Shown in pieces: positions 7,841 to 17,240 of a stretch of DNA of 64,000 bases (the stretch's first letter is position 1; each line of letters starts with the position of its first letter). Location of the stretch: NCBI GenBank assembly GCA_016743945.1, contig JADGFI010000001.1:211901-275900 (forward strand), in the 5' to 3' direction. Below the pieces are notes generated by a model. That model searched no databases. It saw only the letters and a list, made by a program, of their open reading frames with translations, and had not been told where the DNA came from. Both the position numbers and the translations under genes were made by a program. The stretch is from Desulfobacteraceae bacterium. GTDB lineage: Bacteria > Desulfobacterota > Desulfobacteria > Desulfobacterales > Desulfobacteraceae.

Positions 7841-8815
7841 ATGTTTGTATTGGGCATACAGGGAAGTCCGCGAAAAAATGGGAATTGCGATCATTTGTTA
7901 ACCTTGTTTTTAAAGGCATGCGAATCCCATGGGGCCATAACCCGGGTTATTCATCCGGAAAAATTGGATGTCGGGCCTTGCCGCGAGCTGCTTGTCTGTG
8001 AGAAAAAAGGGGTCTGCCCCATCCGGGATGAAATGGAGAAAAAAGGGTATTCTCTGGTTAAAAAGGCGGATGTGGTGGTGCTGGCGTCCCCGGTTTTTTT
8101 CTATAATGTGACGGCCCAGGCAAAGGTGTTCATTGACCGGTGTCAGATGTTCTGGGGTCGGAAATACAAACTCAGGCTGAAGGATCCCGATGGGTATTCC
8201 CGCCAGGGATTTTTGCTGTCCGTTGGGGCATCGGGCGGGAAACGACTCTTTGAAGGGGTGGAGCTGACAGCCAAATACTTTTTTGATGCCATCTCTGCCG
8301 ATTATGCGGGTTCCTTGACCTATCGAAATGTAGAAGATGCCGGCGATATCCTTCCCCGGCCCGAGCTGGCAGAGCAGATCCAGGATGCGGCAAAACACCT
8401 GCTGACGCCGATGCTCATGAAAAAGAGCATCTTGTTTGTTTCAAACAAGGATGCCTGCCTAAGTCAGATGGCAGCCGCCTTTTTAAAAGACGCTGTAAAG
8501 GGTAGAATGCTTGTATTGACGGCAGGAATGGATGCGGCAAAAGCTGTGGACCCGGACATGGCAAGGGTCATGGCAGAGAAAAATCTGGATCTCAAATACC
8601 GGGTCCCCCAATCCCTGGACGGGGTGTTGGCAGGTATGGACAAGGACCCCCATCGCGTTATATTTATAGGGCTCAAAGACACAACACCTGACCTTTCCTG
8701 TGCAAACGTTGAAACCTGGGATATTGTAACCCCTCAGATCCCTTCCCTGGAGGCATTTCGAACTCTCAGGGATGAGATTGAGCTACGGGTGAAAACAGAA
8801 TTTTCCCGCCTGTAG
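7841..8815 (+). CDS. flavodoxin-fold NAD(P)H oxidoreductase fused to a degenerate LMW-phosphatase/arsenate-reductase domain
   Basis: A 324-residue two-domain protein. Residues 1-180 are an NADPH-dependent FMN reductase/flavodoxin-like domain, beginning VLGIQGSPRKNGNCD (FMN phosphate loop) with ASPVFFYNVTAQAKVFIDR further on. From residue 194 a second domain follows the low-molecular-weight tyrosine phosphatase/ArsC pattern, SILFVSNKDACLSQMAAAF. The nucleophile position is Ser201 rather than Cys, and the P-loop arginine is Leu207, so the phosphatase or arsenate reductase chemistry should be lost. A similar fusion is familiar from anaerobes as a redox or binding protein of unknown role. A good ribosome site (GGAGAG) precedes the ATG. 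It ends next to the convergent cupin gene with no spacing. Confidence 0.8.
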   Translation: MFVLGIQGSPRKNGNCDHLLTLFLKACESHGAITRVIHPEKLDVGPCRELLVCEKKGVCPIRDEMEKKGYSLVKKADVVVLASPVFFYNVTAQAKVFIDRCQMFWGRKYKLRLKDPDGYSRQGFLLSVGASGGKRLFEGVELTAKYFFDAISADYAGSLTYRNVEDAGDILPRPELAEQIQDAAKHLLTPMLMKKSILFVSNKDACLSQMAAAFLKDAVKGRMLVLTAGMDAAKAVDPDMARVMAEKNLDLKYRVPQSLDGVLAGMDKDPHRVIFIGLKDTTPDLSCANVETWDIVTPQIPSLEAFRTLRDEIELRVKTEFSRL

Positions 8816-9292
8816 TTATTCCTTCAGGGTGATGGGGGCGTCCTTGGTTCCGGCATAAAAAACAATGATATCAGCAGGTTCTGATCCTTGATTTTTTCCA
8901 TAATGCCAGGTGTTGACCACTTCAACGATGGGATCCCCGGCTTTTAACTGCAATGATTTACCTGTTTTTGTCACCACGGTGAGCTCACCGCTGATCAATA
9001 CGCCGGCATTGATAACCGGGTGGGTATGCAGGGGTAACGTGGTTCCGGAGGGGATGCGGATTCTTAAGATCGTTACCTGGGGTTGGCCCGGCGGGTAGGC
9101 GCTCAACGGCGTGCCATCCCAGCTATGGGTGGATTTCGCCAGGATTTTTGCCGTAACTTTTGCCGGGGCTGTTGAATTCGTTTTTGCACCACTGGCCAGG
9201 ACCCTTGTGCCAGAGATTGTCAGCATCAGACAAAGCATAAGGGCGAACAGGTTTATTTTTATGGCATTTTTTTTCAATATTTTTATTTTCAT
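8816..9292 (-). CDS. exported cupin-domain protein
   Basis: A 158-residue protein with an N-terminal signal peptide (hydrophobic residues about 13-33) and a single cupin barrel. The metal-binding motif LPLHTHPVINAG and the second motif around NTWHYGKN are visible, so it probably binds a divalent metal in the periplasm. Small exported cupins of this type have no firmly known activity. The stop codon abuts the stop of the convergent flavoprotein gene. It lies 11 bases downstream of the PilZ gene on the same strand and may be co-transcribed. Confidence 0.8.
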   Translation of the reverse strand: MKIKILKKNAIKINLFALMLCLMLTISGTRVLASGAKTNSTAPAKVTAKILAKSTHSWDGTPLSAYPPGQPQVTILRIRIPSGTTLPLHTHPVINAGVLISGELTVVTKTGKSLQLKAGDPIVEVVNTWHYGKNQGSEPADIIVFYAGTKDAPITLKE

Positions 9293-9303
9293 GGGAGGGT
9301 TCC

Positions 9304-9942
9304 TTATATTTTTAAAGAGGGGACCAGGGTGGTCAGCACTTTTTTAGAAAAACAGTCAAGGGTGTCAAAGAGGATGCCAAAACGAGTCTGGTTTCCTTCC
9401 TGGCGGTAGTTTTTGATCTCCCCTTTGATGGAGAGACTTTCAAACTCACCATAGGGCAATTCCAGGTGAACAAGATTTATCCTGGAGCCATCCTGGAGGG
9501 GGCTATTGTCAACCGTGCAAAGACATCCCTTTTCGTTGATATTGAAAATTGTTCCGTTTAAGCAGGTCTCGTCCATGTGTATCTGGATGGGGAGAAAACA
9601 TTCCACTCTTTTTTGGGCCCGGATATTACAGCTTTCCACCTCTTTGGGGTATTCCAGGAAAAGAAGATGATCTGGATCCTGGAGGGTTCGTATGATATGG
9701 GAGTTAAAACAAAAAACATCGTCGGACAGAAGAAATTTAACCCTTAGCTGCTCCCCGTCCATCAGGCGGTTTTCCCTCCAGTTTTGGTCGGCCATTTGTA
9801 CAATGAGGTATTTTCCCACCTGCATGCCGATGAGTTCACTTGCGACGCCCCTGTCCGGATCTTCGGGTTCAAGGAGCAAGGAGGTCCCCAGTTCTATAAA
9901 CAGTCGTTGACTTCTGTTAAAATGCCCTGTTTTTTTTATCAT
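9304..9942 (-). CDS. PilZ-domain (YcgR-like) c-di-GMP receptor
   Basis: A 212-residue protein with a YcgR-like N-terminal beta domain (IGMQVGKYLIVQM, residues about 38-50) and a C-terminal PilZ domain. The c-di-GMP binding elements are R108-x3-R112 and the NINEKG loop about 20 residues later, where the family usually has D/NxSxxG; Glu replaces Ser. It probably senses cyclic di-GMP in the cytoplasm. It is four bases downstream of the polyprenyl sugar transferase gene, so it may control exopolysaccharide assembly, a common pairing. Confidence 0.82.
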   Translation of the reverse strand: MIKKTGHFNRSQRLFIELGTSLLLEPEDPDRGVASELIGMQVGKYLIVQMADQNWRENRLMDGEQLRVKFLLSDDVFCFNSHIIRTLQDPDHLLFLEYPKEVESCNIRAQKRVECFLPIQIHMDETCLNGTIFNINEKGCLCTVDNSPLQDGSRINLVHLELPYGEFESLSIKGEIKNYRQEGNQTRFGILFDTLDCFSKKVLTTLVPSLKI

Positions 9943-9946
9943 ATGT

Positions 9947-11290
9947 TTACCTGCCGCCCCTTCGGAACAATACGATTTTTATGGTCTCAAATATGATTAA
10001 AAGATCCAGAAATAAAGACAGATTATTAATATAATAGAGATCATACCTGAGTTTTTCAACGGAATCTCCCAAGGAGGCGCCATAGGGATACATCACCTGT
10101 GCCCAGCCCGTAATGCCGGGTTTTATGGCGTGTCTTTCAGAATAATATTGGGTGACTTTTTTGATCTGTTCCACAAACTCCGGACGTTCGGGCCGGGGGC
10201 CGATAAAACTCATATCCCCCTTGAGTACGTTGATTAACTGGGGAAGTTCATCAATCCGTGTTTTCCGCATAAACGCACCAAAGGCGGTTACCCTGGGATC
10301 ATTTTCCTGGGCCCAGGAAGCCCCGGTGTTTTTTTCCGAATCCTTGGCCATGGACCTGAATTTGTAAATGGTAAAGGGGGTGTTGTTCCGTCCCACCCGT
10401 TGCTGGGAATAGAAAATCCCCCCTTGGGAATCCAGTTTGATTAAAATGGCGATGATAGGGAAAAAGGGCAGGCAAATACCCAGGAGGAGAGACGAAAAGA
10501 TCAGGTCCAGCATTTTTTTCAGGGACCGGATAAAGGGCGTGATGAGGAAACCATTGCTTTGAAGCAGCCAGGACGGGTTTATGTGCTCCACAGGAATTTT
10601 CCCGGTCATCAGTTCAAAAAAAGAAGGGTAGTCAATAATTCTGACCCCCATGAGTTTGCAGGTAACCAATTTTTCCACGACCAGGTTACCCCTTCTTTCC
10701 GTCAGGGCAATCACAATGGCCCGGGCATTGTGATTTCGGGCAATTTCCACGATGTCGTCAATGACACCGATGATCTTTGTCCTGTCAACACAGATCGGGT
10801 CCGTGGGGGTCTGTATATATCCTAACAGGGCATATTTGCCGGGGGATTGTTCAATGAGGTGTTCCACCTTCTGTGCGATGGTGCCGGTGCCGATAACAAG
10901 AATTTTTTCAGTAAAAAAGTGGGCATCATTGGATTTATGAAGCAGAATTTGCCACCCGTTTTGGAGGACAAAAAATAGAACCATGCTGATCAAAAGTTCT
11001 TGAAAACCAGCATTCCGGCTATTGGGAAGAAAAAAAAGCAGGATGAATGACAATACCAGTGCCAGTGATGAGCGGACCAGGCGTTCTTTAAAGGTCCATT
11101 TTTCAGGCTGATACACTTCACATAGAAATGAGAAGAGCAAAACCACGGGGATAAAGAAAAAGGCCCACAGGGGCAATGTTTGGGATCCTAAAAAAAGCAG
11201 GGGTACCAGTGCTGTTATGCCGACCAGAACATCCCCGGCCTGTAAAATTATTTTATTTCGAACAAGACTTCCCTTTGCCAATAGTCCCAC
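9947..11290 (-). CDS. exopolysaccharide polyprenyl-phosphate glycosylphosphotransferase
   Basis: A 447-residue membrane enzyme of the WbaP/EpsE/CpsE group, which loads the first sugar phosphate onto undecaprenyl phosphate. It has four or five N-terminal membrane helices (to about residue 125), a central nucleotide-binding-like fold (VIGTGTIAQKVEHLIEQ), a further helix near residue 265, and the bacterial sugar transferase domain with YSQQRVGRNN, YKFRSM, DELPQLINVLKGDMS and the hallmark FIGPRPERPEF. No other polysaccharide genes are nearby, so the polymer is unknown. The adjacent PilZ gene suggests c-di-GMP control. Confidence 0.88.
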   Translation of the reverse strand: MGLLAKGSLVRNKIILQAGDVLVGITALVPLLFLGSQTLPLWAFFFIPVVLLFSFLCEVYQPEKWTFKERLVRSSLALVLSFILLFFLPNSRNAGFQELLISMVLFFVLQNGWQILLHKSNDAHFFTEKILVIGTGTIAQKVEHLIEQSPGKYALLGYIQTPTDPICVDRTKIIGVIDDIVEIARNHNARAIVIALTERRGNLVVEKLVTCKLMGVRIIDYPSFFELMTGKIPVEHINPSWLLQSNGFLITPFIRSLKKMLDLIFSSLLLGICLPFFPIIAILIKLDSQGGIFYSQQRVGRNNTPFTIYKFRSMAKDSEKNTGASWAQENDPRVTAFGAFMRKTRIDELPQLINVLKGDMSFIGPRPERPEFVEQIKKVTQYYSERHAIKPGITGWAQVMYPYGASLGDSVEKLRYDLYYINNLSLFLDLLIIFETIKIVLFRRGGR

Positions 11291-11447
11291 GTATCTGTCC
11301 CAGTCTGTAGATGAGTCTGCTAATATGTCAAGTATGGTAAATACGATACTCTACATATAGAGAACCGGTTTACATGTCAAGGCAAGGGGCACATTGAAAA
11401 ATTTTCTCCCCGCGCCCTGGATCATGAGGTCGGGTCGGGACATCGGA

Positions 11448-13049
11448 TCATGAACTGCAGGACAGCATGGAGCAGCCCGGTTTGTGCCGGGCCCATTCCG
11501 GTCTTTTTGCGGAAAAGACTTTCCTGTCCGGCTGCTCATCATAGGGGGTACGCATCACATCCAGTAATTCCCAAATCCCTGAAAAATCGTTCTTTTCCGC
11601 TTTTTCGATGGCGGTTTGGGCCAGGTAGTTTCTTAAAATATAGTTGGGATTTACCCGGTTCATTTGTTTTTTTTTCTCTTCATGGGAAACTTGGTCCTGG
11701 CCCAGTCTTTTGCCGTAGGTCTTCATCCACGCATTGAGTCGGTTCACATAGGCGGGCGTGATCTGGTGCGGGTCATAAAAGGCCTTTTTTATAAAGGCCG
11801 GAAGTTGGTTTTCCGATGGTTTCTTCGAAATTTCCAAAAGGGAAAGCCCTCTGAAAAAAAGGGTGTAATCGGTTTCAGCCGATTCAAGGATCCCCAGCAG
11901 TTCTGTGGTGAGCGCTCTGTCTGTGGCAGGTTCAAATTGTTTAAATCCCAGTTTTTTTGCCATCATGTCATCCTGGCCCTTGTGGAAGAATGTCATAGTA
12001 TTATCCAAGGCTTCCTGGAGGGGCTCTGGGTGACCCACCACAGGAAGAATGGCATTGGCCAGCTGGCCCAGGTTCCACAGGGCAATTTGGGGCTGGTTCT
12101 TAAAAGCATAGCGGCGGCCGGCGGCATCTGTTGTATTGGGGGTCCAGTCGGGGGTATAGTCTTCCAGCCAGCCATAGGGACCATAATCAATGGTCAGACC
12201 CAGGATGGACATATTATCCGTATTCATCACCCCATGGACAAACCCCACCCGCATCCAGTGGATAACCATGGTCATGGTCTTTTCGCATACCTCCCTGAAC
12301 CAGAGCGCATAGGAGTCCTGCGACAAAGGTACCAGGTGGGGAAAATCCGTTTCAATGGTGTAATCCATGAGGCTCTTTAAAAGATCATTTTCCCGGCGGG
12401 CTGCCAGGATTTGAAAATTACCGAACCGGGTAAAAGAGGGGGAGATTCGGCAGACCACAGCCCCCGGTTCCAGTCGGAGGTGGCCGTCATATAACATATC
12501 CCGCTCAACTTTCTCCCCTGTCAGGGTAAGGCTCAGAGCCCGGGTGGTGGGGACGCCAAGGTGGAACATGGCCTCACTGCATAAAAATTCCCGGATAGAC
12601 GAACGGAGAACCGCCAGGCCGTCGGCAGTTCTGGAATAGGGGGTGGGCCCGGCTCCTTTTAGCTGGAGCATCCATCGAGTGTTTCGCTGGTTGAGAATTT
12701 CTCCCAGGTTGATGGCCCGTCCATCTCCCAGTTGTCCTGCCCAGCTGCCGAACTGATGGCCCCCGTAACACATGGCAAAGGGATCCATGCCCTTTAAAAG
12801 CATGTTCCCGGTAAAAATTTGGGTAAACAGGTCTGATTGACAGGTGTTCTCTTCTAAATCCAACAGGCGGGCAGCTTCCCGGGAAAAGGCAACCAGTTTG
12901 GGTGCTTTCCCAGGGGTTGGGTTCACCCGGGAATAGCAGGCCCGGGTTACCTGGTGACGGGTGTTGGCGGTTTCCGGATCACAGGGCAGTTTTTGGGTAA
13001 ATCCGTTGTCAAAGGTCAGGTTTTCCAGTGTCGTTCTAGTGGGTGTCAT
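11448..13049 (-). CDS. selO: protein adenylyltransferase SelO (YdiU)
   Basis: A 533-residue pseudokinase-fold enzyme that transfers AMP from ATP to Ser, Thr or Tyr of target proteins and is linked to redox homeostasis. The hallmark GGHQFGSWAGQLGDGRA is present near residue 95, with the ATP-site GVMNTDNMSILG further on, and the length is normal. The last residues are CSMLSCSS; the Cys at the third position from the end is where vertebrate SelO carries selenocysteine. Here it is an ordinary cysteine codon. A GGGGAG ribosome site precedes the ATG. It is transcribed alone. Confidence 0.93.
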   Translation of the reverse strand: MTPTRTTLENLTFDNGFTQKLPCDPETANTRHQVTRACYSRVNPTPGKAPKLVAFSREAARLLDLEENTCQSDLFTQIFTGNMLLKGMDPFAMCYGGHQFGSWAGQLGDGRAINLGEILNQRNTRWMLQLKGAGPTPYSRTADGLAVLRSSIREFLCSEAMFHLGVPTTRALSLTLTGEKVERDMLYDGHLRLEPGAVVCRISPSFTRFGNFQILAARRENDLLKSLMDYTIETDFPHLVPLSQDSYALWFREVCEKTMTMVIHWMRVGFVHGVMNTDNMSILGLTIDYGPYGWLEDYTPDWTPNTTDAAGRRYAFKNQPQIALWNLGQLANAILPVVGHPEPLQEALDNTMTFFHKGQDDMMAKKLGFKQFEPATDRALTTELLGILESAETDYTLFFRGLSLLEISKKPSENQLPAFIKKAFYDPHQITPAYVNRLNAWMKTYGKRLGQDQVSHEEKKKQMNRVNPNYILRNYLAQTAIEKAEKNDFSGIWELLDVMRTPYDEQPDRKVFSAKRPEWARHKPGCSMLSCSS

Positions 13050-13186
13050 GGTCTCCCCTTGTCATTTTGTACGGCATCTTTTAGGTACGCATAACAATGT
13101 AATCATTAATCTACATAACAAAAGGCGGGATACAAAAAAACAGGCCACAAAAGCGCTTCGCCCGAGTCCGGGGGAAAACCGGCCGG

Positions 13187-13708
13187 TTAGAAAAGCACTG
13201 AAAGTGTTTCTTCCGGAATGGATTGCGCTTCAACCGCCTGGAGCATTTCAGTGAGTTTATTGACATGGGCGGTTTCTTCCTGGATGATTTTTTCCAGACC
13301 GACCAAGGTTTTTTTGTCCTGGATAAAGGTTTCTAAAAATTCGTAAAAAAGGATGGTATCTGTTTCAAATTCGATAAAGGTTTCCAACATCTGGCTGGTA
13401 TGGGTGATTTTTGAAAAATCAACCTCATCCAGGGAAAGGCCTTTTCCTCCCATCATTTCCTGGAGAACATCGGGCAGCATCTGGCCAAAATCGTTTGGGT
13501 CCTGATCCCCGGTCTCTTTTTGTCCTAAAAACCAGCGTTGGTGACCGGCTTCCTCCCGGGCCATCCACTGGAGCAAGGCCTTTAATTCTTTATTTTGTAT
13601 TTCGTTTTGTGCCCGCTCATAAACGGTTTCTCCGTTTTTTTCCATTTTTGCAGCAATGTCCAGAAGGTCGTTTCCGGTAAACATGGCAGGTATCCTTAAG
13701 GTTGACAT
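13187..13708 (-). CDS. ferritin-like/rubrerythrin-family di-iron protein
   Basis: A 173-residue four-helix protein with paired di-iron motifs: AREEAGHQRWF near residue 50 and QEETAHVNKL near residue 143, plus conserved Glu in the first and third helices (KNGETVYERA, EFETDTILFYEF). This is the rubrerythrin erythrin-domain pattern without a rubredoxin tail. Such proteins handle peroxide or store iron in anaerobes. It stands between selO and the divergent zinc-ribbon gene, a setting that fits oxidative-stress defence, though co-regulation is only inferred. Confidence 0.85.
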   Translation of the reverse strand: MSTLRIPAMFTGNDLLDIAAKMEKNGETVYERAQNEIQNKELKALLQWMAREEAGHQRWFLGQKETGDQDPNDFGQMLPDVLQEMMGGKGLSLDEVDFSKITHTSQMLETFIEFETDTILFYEFLETFIQDKKTLVGLEKIIQEETAHVNKLTEMLQAVEAQSIPEETLSVLF

Positions 13709-13787
13709 TTATTTTATGATTCCATATTATACCAAGTTAGTGCCCTAAAGTCTTTATTATAATTCTTATAAAAAGAGAGGTGCCCCC

Positions 13788-14018
13788 ATGACAGAGCTTC
13801 ATACTTGCAAAAATTGTGGCAAAGTGGCAAAGGACCAGGGACATTTATGTGACCCTGTTCAACTTTTAGAGGCCTTTGTATGCGAAGACTGCGGAGAGTC
13901 TTCTCTGGATGCCAAACATATCTGTAAACCCAAACTTGGAAAACTTAAATATACCTGTGGCGGATGCGGCCGGGTGGCGGTGTCGTCGGACAAGTTGTGT
14001 GATCCCAAAGAAATTTAA
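13788..14018 (+). CDS. small zinc-ribbon protein, three CxxC repeats
   Basis: A 76-residue protein built of three short cysteine units, CKNCGK..HLCDP, CEDCGES..HICKP and CGGCGR..KLCDP, each CxxC followed some 10 residues later by a lone Cys. The spacing suggests zinc or iron-sulfur binding; about nine cysteines in 76 residues. GAGAGG lies seven bases before the ATG. I know of no function. A related one-unit copy, broken by a frameshift, lies at 43187-43271. Divergent from the ferritin-like gene with a shared 79-base control region. Confidence 0.75.
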   Translation: MTELHTCKNCGKVAKDQGHLCDPVQLLEAFVCEDCGESSLDAKHICKPKLGKLKYTCGGCGRVAVSSDKLCDPKEI

Positions 14019-14137
14019 AATTTATAGTATCCTAATTTTTCAAAAGTGTTGATTTCCATGTATAAAATAACTATACAGACAATAACGATAATGCACAGCC
14101 AGTTGATTTTATAAACCAGCTATAATAGTGTCGGGGA

Positions 14138-16273
14138 ATGGTGTCAAAAAACGTTTTTGAAAAAATAAAGCAGTCCAATCATCTTCCCCAGCTTCCCCAG
14201 GTGATGCTGAAGCTTGTTAAGGCCTGTGGCAATGACAAGGCAAACAGCGAAGAGTTGGCCCATATCATTTCTGCAGATCCTTCGCTGACATCAAAATTGC
14301 TCCAGATTATTGGCTCTTCCTATGTTAATTTGCCCAAAGAAGTCTGCAATATCAAAACAGCAGTGGTCTATCTGGGGCTGGAAACCATCCGGAATATTGC
14401 CATCAGTTCCTCTGCCATGCATTTTTTTTGCTTGTCTAAAAAACTGCCTGAATTTGATATCGCACGGTTCTGGTACCATTCCTATAAATGCGGGGTAATT
14501 GCCAGGAAAATCGCCCGGGAAAATAAGGTTTCCGATCCCGAGGAATTTTTCCTGGGAGGGCTTCTCCATGACATCGGCCGGCTTGTTTTAATGCAGACCT
14601 TTCCAACGGATTATCAGACCCTGTTACAGACAGCTTTTTCTGAAAAGGAGTTGCTCAATGGAGAGCTGGATTTTTTTGGCGCGGATGCCCCCCAGATATC
14701 TTCCTTGCTTTTCAGTCACTGGAACTTAAGTCCCCTGGCCTCGGATGCGGTTTTGTTTATCAATGAGCCCGTTGACAAAATTAAAGAAGAAGTCTCTTAT
14801 ATCAAAACCGTTTATATGGCCAACCTTCTTTCAGGTCCGGATCCCATGGAAGAGATCCCACGGCTTTTATCCCTTACCGATATCCCTGAAGACCGGGTGG
14901 GGCAGATTGCAGTAGAGGCCGAGGATGAAGTTCTTCGAATGGCCAAAAATCTGGGGATCAGGCTTAAGCCCGGTCAGAACAGGGAGGTTGAACAGGGAAT
15001 AGCCCTGGAAATAAAGGACCTGTCCCTTTTTTACGGTACCCTCCAGAATTTGTTGAACGCAAAAGATATTCCTGCTGTCCTGGATATTGTCCAAAAGGGG
15101 TTGAAAATTGTGTTCAATGTGCCCCGGGTTTTTTTCTTCCTTTTGGATGGGGAAAAAACGATGCTGACCGGAAACTGCAGCCCTGGGGATAAAAATTATA
15201 AGATCGTCAGCCGTATTGCACTTCCCCTGTCCAACCAGGCAAGCATGCTGGTTAGATCCTTGAAAACAGGCACCCTCCAGACCCAGTTCCAGTCGGCAAG
15301 GGATGCACAATCAGCGATTTCAGATATCCGGATTATCCGTCTGCTGGAAACAAAGGGGGGGTATTGTATTCCCATTGCTTGTGGGGGAAGGGGAATGGGG
15401 GTTATGGTCCTGGGGGTTGACCAGGATCTTGCCAGGAACCTGGACCACAACAGGGGGCTTTTAAAACTTTTTTCCAAGCAGGCAGGAATGTGTCTTCAGA
15501 ATATTGGGTTTAACCAGGAATATGCCCGGGATATAAATGAAAAAAAAATGGAAGCCTATGCCACCCTGACCGATAAAGTAATCCATGAAATCAATAATCC
15601 CATTGCTATCATTAAAAGTTATCTGGAAACCCTGAGCCTGAAATTGCCGGACAAACATCCGGTCCAGAATGAATTATCCGTTGTGGGAGAAGAGATCAGC
15701 CGGGTCTCTGCTTTACTGGAGGGGTTGTCGAGTTTTTCAAAACCAAAGATTGGCGGATTTGAGCCCATTGATATCAACCAGCTTTGTACGGGGATTATTG
15801 ATATCTTAAAAAAATCGATTCTTCTCCCCCGGCAGATTCAGGCCAGTTTTCGTATGGATTCTGCCATTCCCAACATTAAAACCGATGGAAACGGGTTGAA
15901 ACAGGTGATTATCAATTTGGTAAAAAATGCAGCAGAAGCCATGGAAAACGGAGGGAAGATTGAACTTACAACACGGTTTTTGCCAGGGTCTGCCAAGATC
16001 TTCATTGATGAGAGAAAACAACTTTCCGGCAGCATCGAAATTCGTATCCAGGACAATGGACCCGGTATTGCCCCCCAGATAATGGAAAAATTGTTTGAGC
16101 CCTATAATAGCTCCAAAAAGGGGAAAAATGCCGGCCTGGGGCTGGCAATCGTCCATTCCATTGTCAAGGAACTCAACGGCAGGGTTACCTGTGACAGCAA
16201 TCAAAGCAGGGGGACCTGTTTCTCGGTTTACCTGCCCGTAATATCCCCCAACAGAGCATCGGTGGAATTATAA
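14138..16273 (+). CDS. HDOD-GAF histidine kinase
   Basis: A 711-residue soluble signalling protein. Residues about 15-210 are an HDOD domain (LPQLPQVMLKLV, GGLLHDIGRLVL), residues about 300-445 a GAF-like sensor, and from 475 a histidine kinase with the phospho-acceptor H483 in KVIHEINNPIAIIKSYLETL, an N box (LVKNAAEAM), G1 (IQDNGPGIA) and G2 (AGLGLAIVHSIV). No membrane helix is seen, so it acts in the cytoplasm. HDOD domains fused directly to a full kinase are uncommon. It overlaps the next gene by one base and starts an operon with an MshEN-like protein and a FlhG/MinD-like ATPase. No response regulator is encoded beside it. Confidence 0.88.
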   Translation: MVSKNVFEKIKQSNHLPQLPQVMLKLVKACGNDKANSEELAHIISADPSLTSKLLQIIGSSYVNLPKEVCNIKTAVVYLGLETIRNIAISSSAMHFFCLSKKLPEFDIARFWYHSYKCGVIARKIARENKVSDPEEFFLGGLLHDIGRLVLMQTFPTDYQTLLQTAFSEKELLNGELDFFGADAPQISSLLFSHWNLSPLASDAVLFINEPVDKIKEEVSYIKTVYMANLLSGPDPMEEIPRLLSLTDIPEDRVGQIAVEAEDEVLRMAKNLGIRLKPGQNREVEQGIALEIKDLSLFYGTLQNLLNAKDIPAVLDIVQKGLKIVFNVPRVFFFLLDGEKTMLTGNCSPGDKNYKIVSRIALPLSNQASMLVRSLKTGTLQTQFQSARDAQSAISDIRIIRLLETKGGYCIPIACGGRGMGVMVLGVDQDLARNLDHNRGLLKLFSKQAGMCLQNIGFNQEYARDINEKKMEAYATLTDKVIHEINNPIAIIKSYLETLSLKLPDKHPVQNELSVVGEEISRVSALLEGLSSFSKPKIGGFEPIDINQLCTGIIDILKKSILLPRQIQASFRMDSAIPNIKTDGNGLKQVIINLVKNAAEAMENGGKIELTTRFLPGSAKIFIDERKQLSGSIEIRIQDNGPGIAPQIMEKLFEPYNSSKKGKNAGLGLAIVHSIVKELNGRVTCDSNQSRGTCFSVYLPVISPNRASVEL

Positions 16274-17238
16274 TGAAACCCAACACTTCCAAGAGCCACC
16301 GTCAAAAAACAGGAGAGCTGCTGGTGGATGAAGGGCTGGTAACCCCAGCTGATATCAAACAAGTCCTTGCTATCCAGGAAAAAGGCCGGTCATTCCTAAA
16401 GGGAAATAAGAGGCGGTTGTTTGGCATGATCCTTTGTGATTTGAATTTGATAACGCCCACAGACAATTATTGTGTTTTGGAAAAACATGGTAAGCTCATC
16501 ACGATTCAGAATTTTCTGATCCAAAAAAAGCTCGTATCTCCCTCTTTGGTTGAAAAAACCCTGGCCCGGTCCATTGAACTGAAGATTCCGTTCATGAGCC
16601 TTCTATTGGAGGATGGGATTATTCCCAAAAGATTGTTGCAGGAGATTGTTTTTGACCTGTTCCATATTCCGTTTCGATCCATCTCTGATATCGTTTTTAA
16701 CCAGCAGACCAGAACAGAACTTTCTTTTGTCATAAAGAAAATCCAGGCCCGGGAGCACAAGGTGATTCCCTTGATTCTTAAGGGGGATACGCTTTTGTGC
16801 GGCATTACAGATCCACAAAATCTTACCTTTATCCGGGAGCTGAACAACCAGTTTCCCCAGTATCGGTTTAAAACGGTGTTTATCTCTTTTTCCGGGTTTA
16901 CCTGGTTTTATAAGATGCTCTATGAAGAGGCTTGGGTCCTGGAAAAATCAAAGGGCAAACCGGTTGACCTGTCCCTGTTGTTAAAATTTTTCATCACCAT
17001 CGCCGATCCTGTAAAAGAAACCGAGGCTGTTTTGGCACTGTACAAACGGTATGAACAGGTGAGGGGCCTTGTCGGGTTTGCGGCACAAGGGGAAAGGAAA
17101 CAGATGTTTCAGGCCTTTGTGGCGGAATACCATGGAAAGATACGGCAACAATATCACTGCCGAGCGATTGAGTTTTCATTGAAAAAAGAAAAAAATCAGG
17201 TGCGGATTATGGCATTTCCCAAGGATCAGGTAGAATAA
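16273..17238 (+). CDS. MshEN/GspE-N domain protein without ATPase domain
   Basis: A 321-residue protein that resembles only the N-terminal part of type II secretion/type IV pilus ATPases. Three helical repeats (KTGELLVDEGLVTPADIKQV, LFGMILCDLNLITPTD, LIQKKLVSPSLVEKTL) are followed by a GspE-N-like block, PLILKGDTLLCGITDPQNL, near residue 170. No Walker motifs are present. MshEN domains bind cyclic di-GMP in MshE and relatives, but the exact binding residues cannot be confirmed by eye. Its start codon shares one base with the HDOD kinase stop, and the MinD-like gene follows after two bases, so the three are one operon. Confidence 0.7.
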   Translation: MKPNTSKSHRQKTGELLVDEGLVTPADIKQVLAIQEKGRSFLKGNKRRLFGMILCDLNLITPTDNYCVLEKHGKLITIQNFLIQKKLVSPSLVEKTLARSIELKIPFMSLLLEDGIIPKRLLQEIVFDLFHIPFRSISDIVFNQQTRTELSFVIKKIQAREHKVIPLILKGDTLLCGITDPQNLTFIRELNNQFPQYRFKTVFISFSGFTWFYKMLYEEAWVLEKSKGKPVDLSLLLKFFITIADPVKETEAVLALYKRYEQVRGLVGFAAQGERKQMFQAFVAEYHGKIRQQYHCRAIEFSLKKEKNQVRIMAFPKDQVE

Positions 17239-17240
17239 TT

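Noticed and set aside
11664-12380. 238-codon open frame opposite selO
   Set aside because: Lies entirely antisense to a strongly conserved gene and has no recognisable domain.
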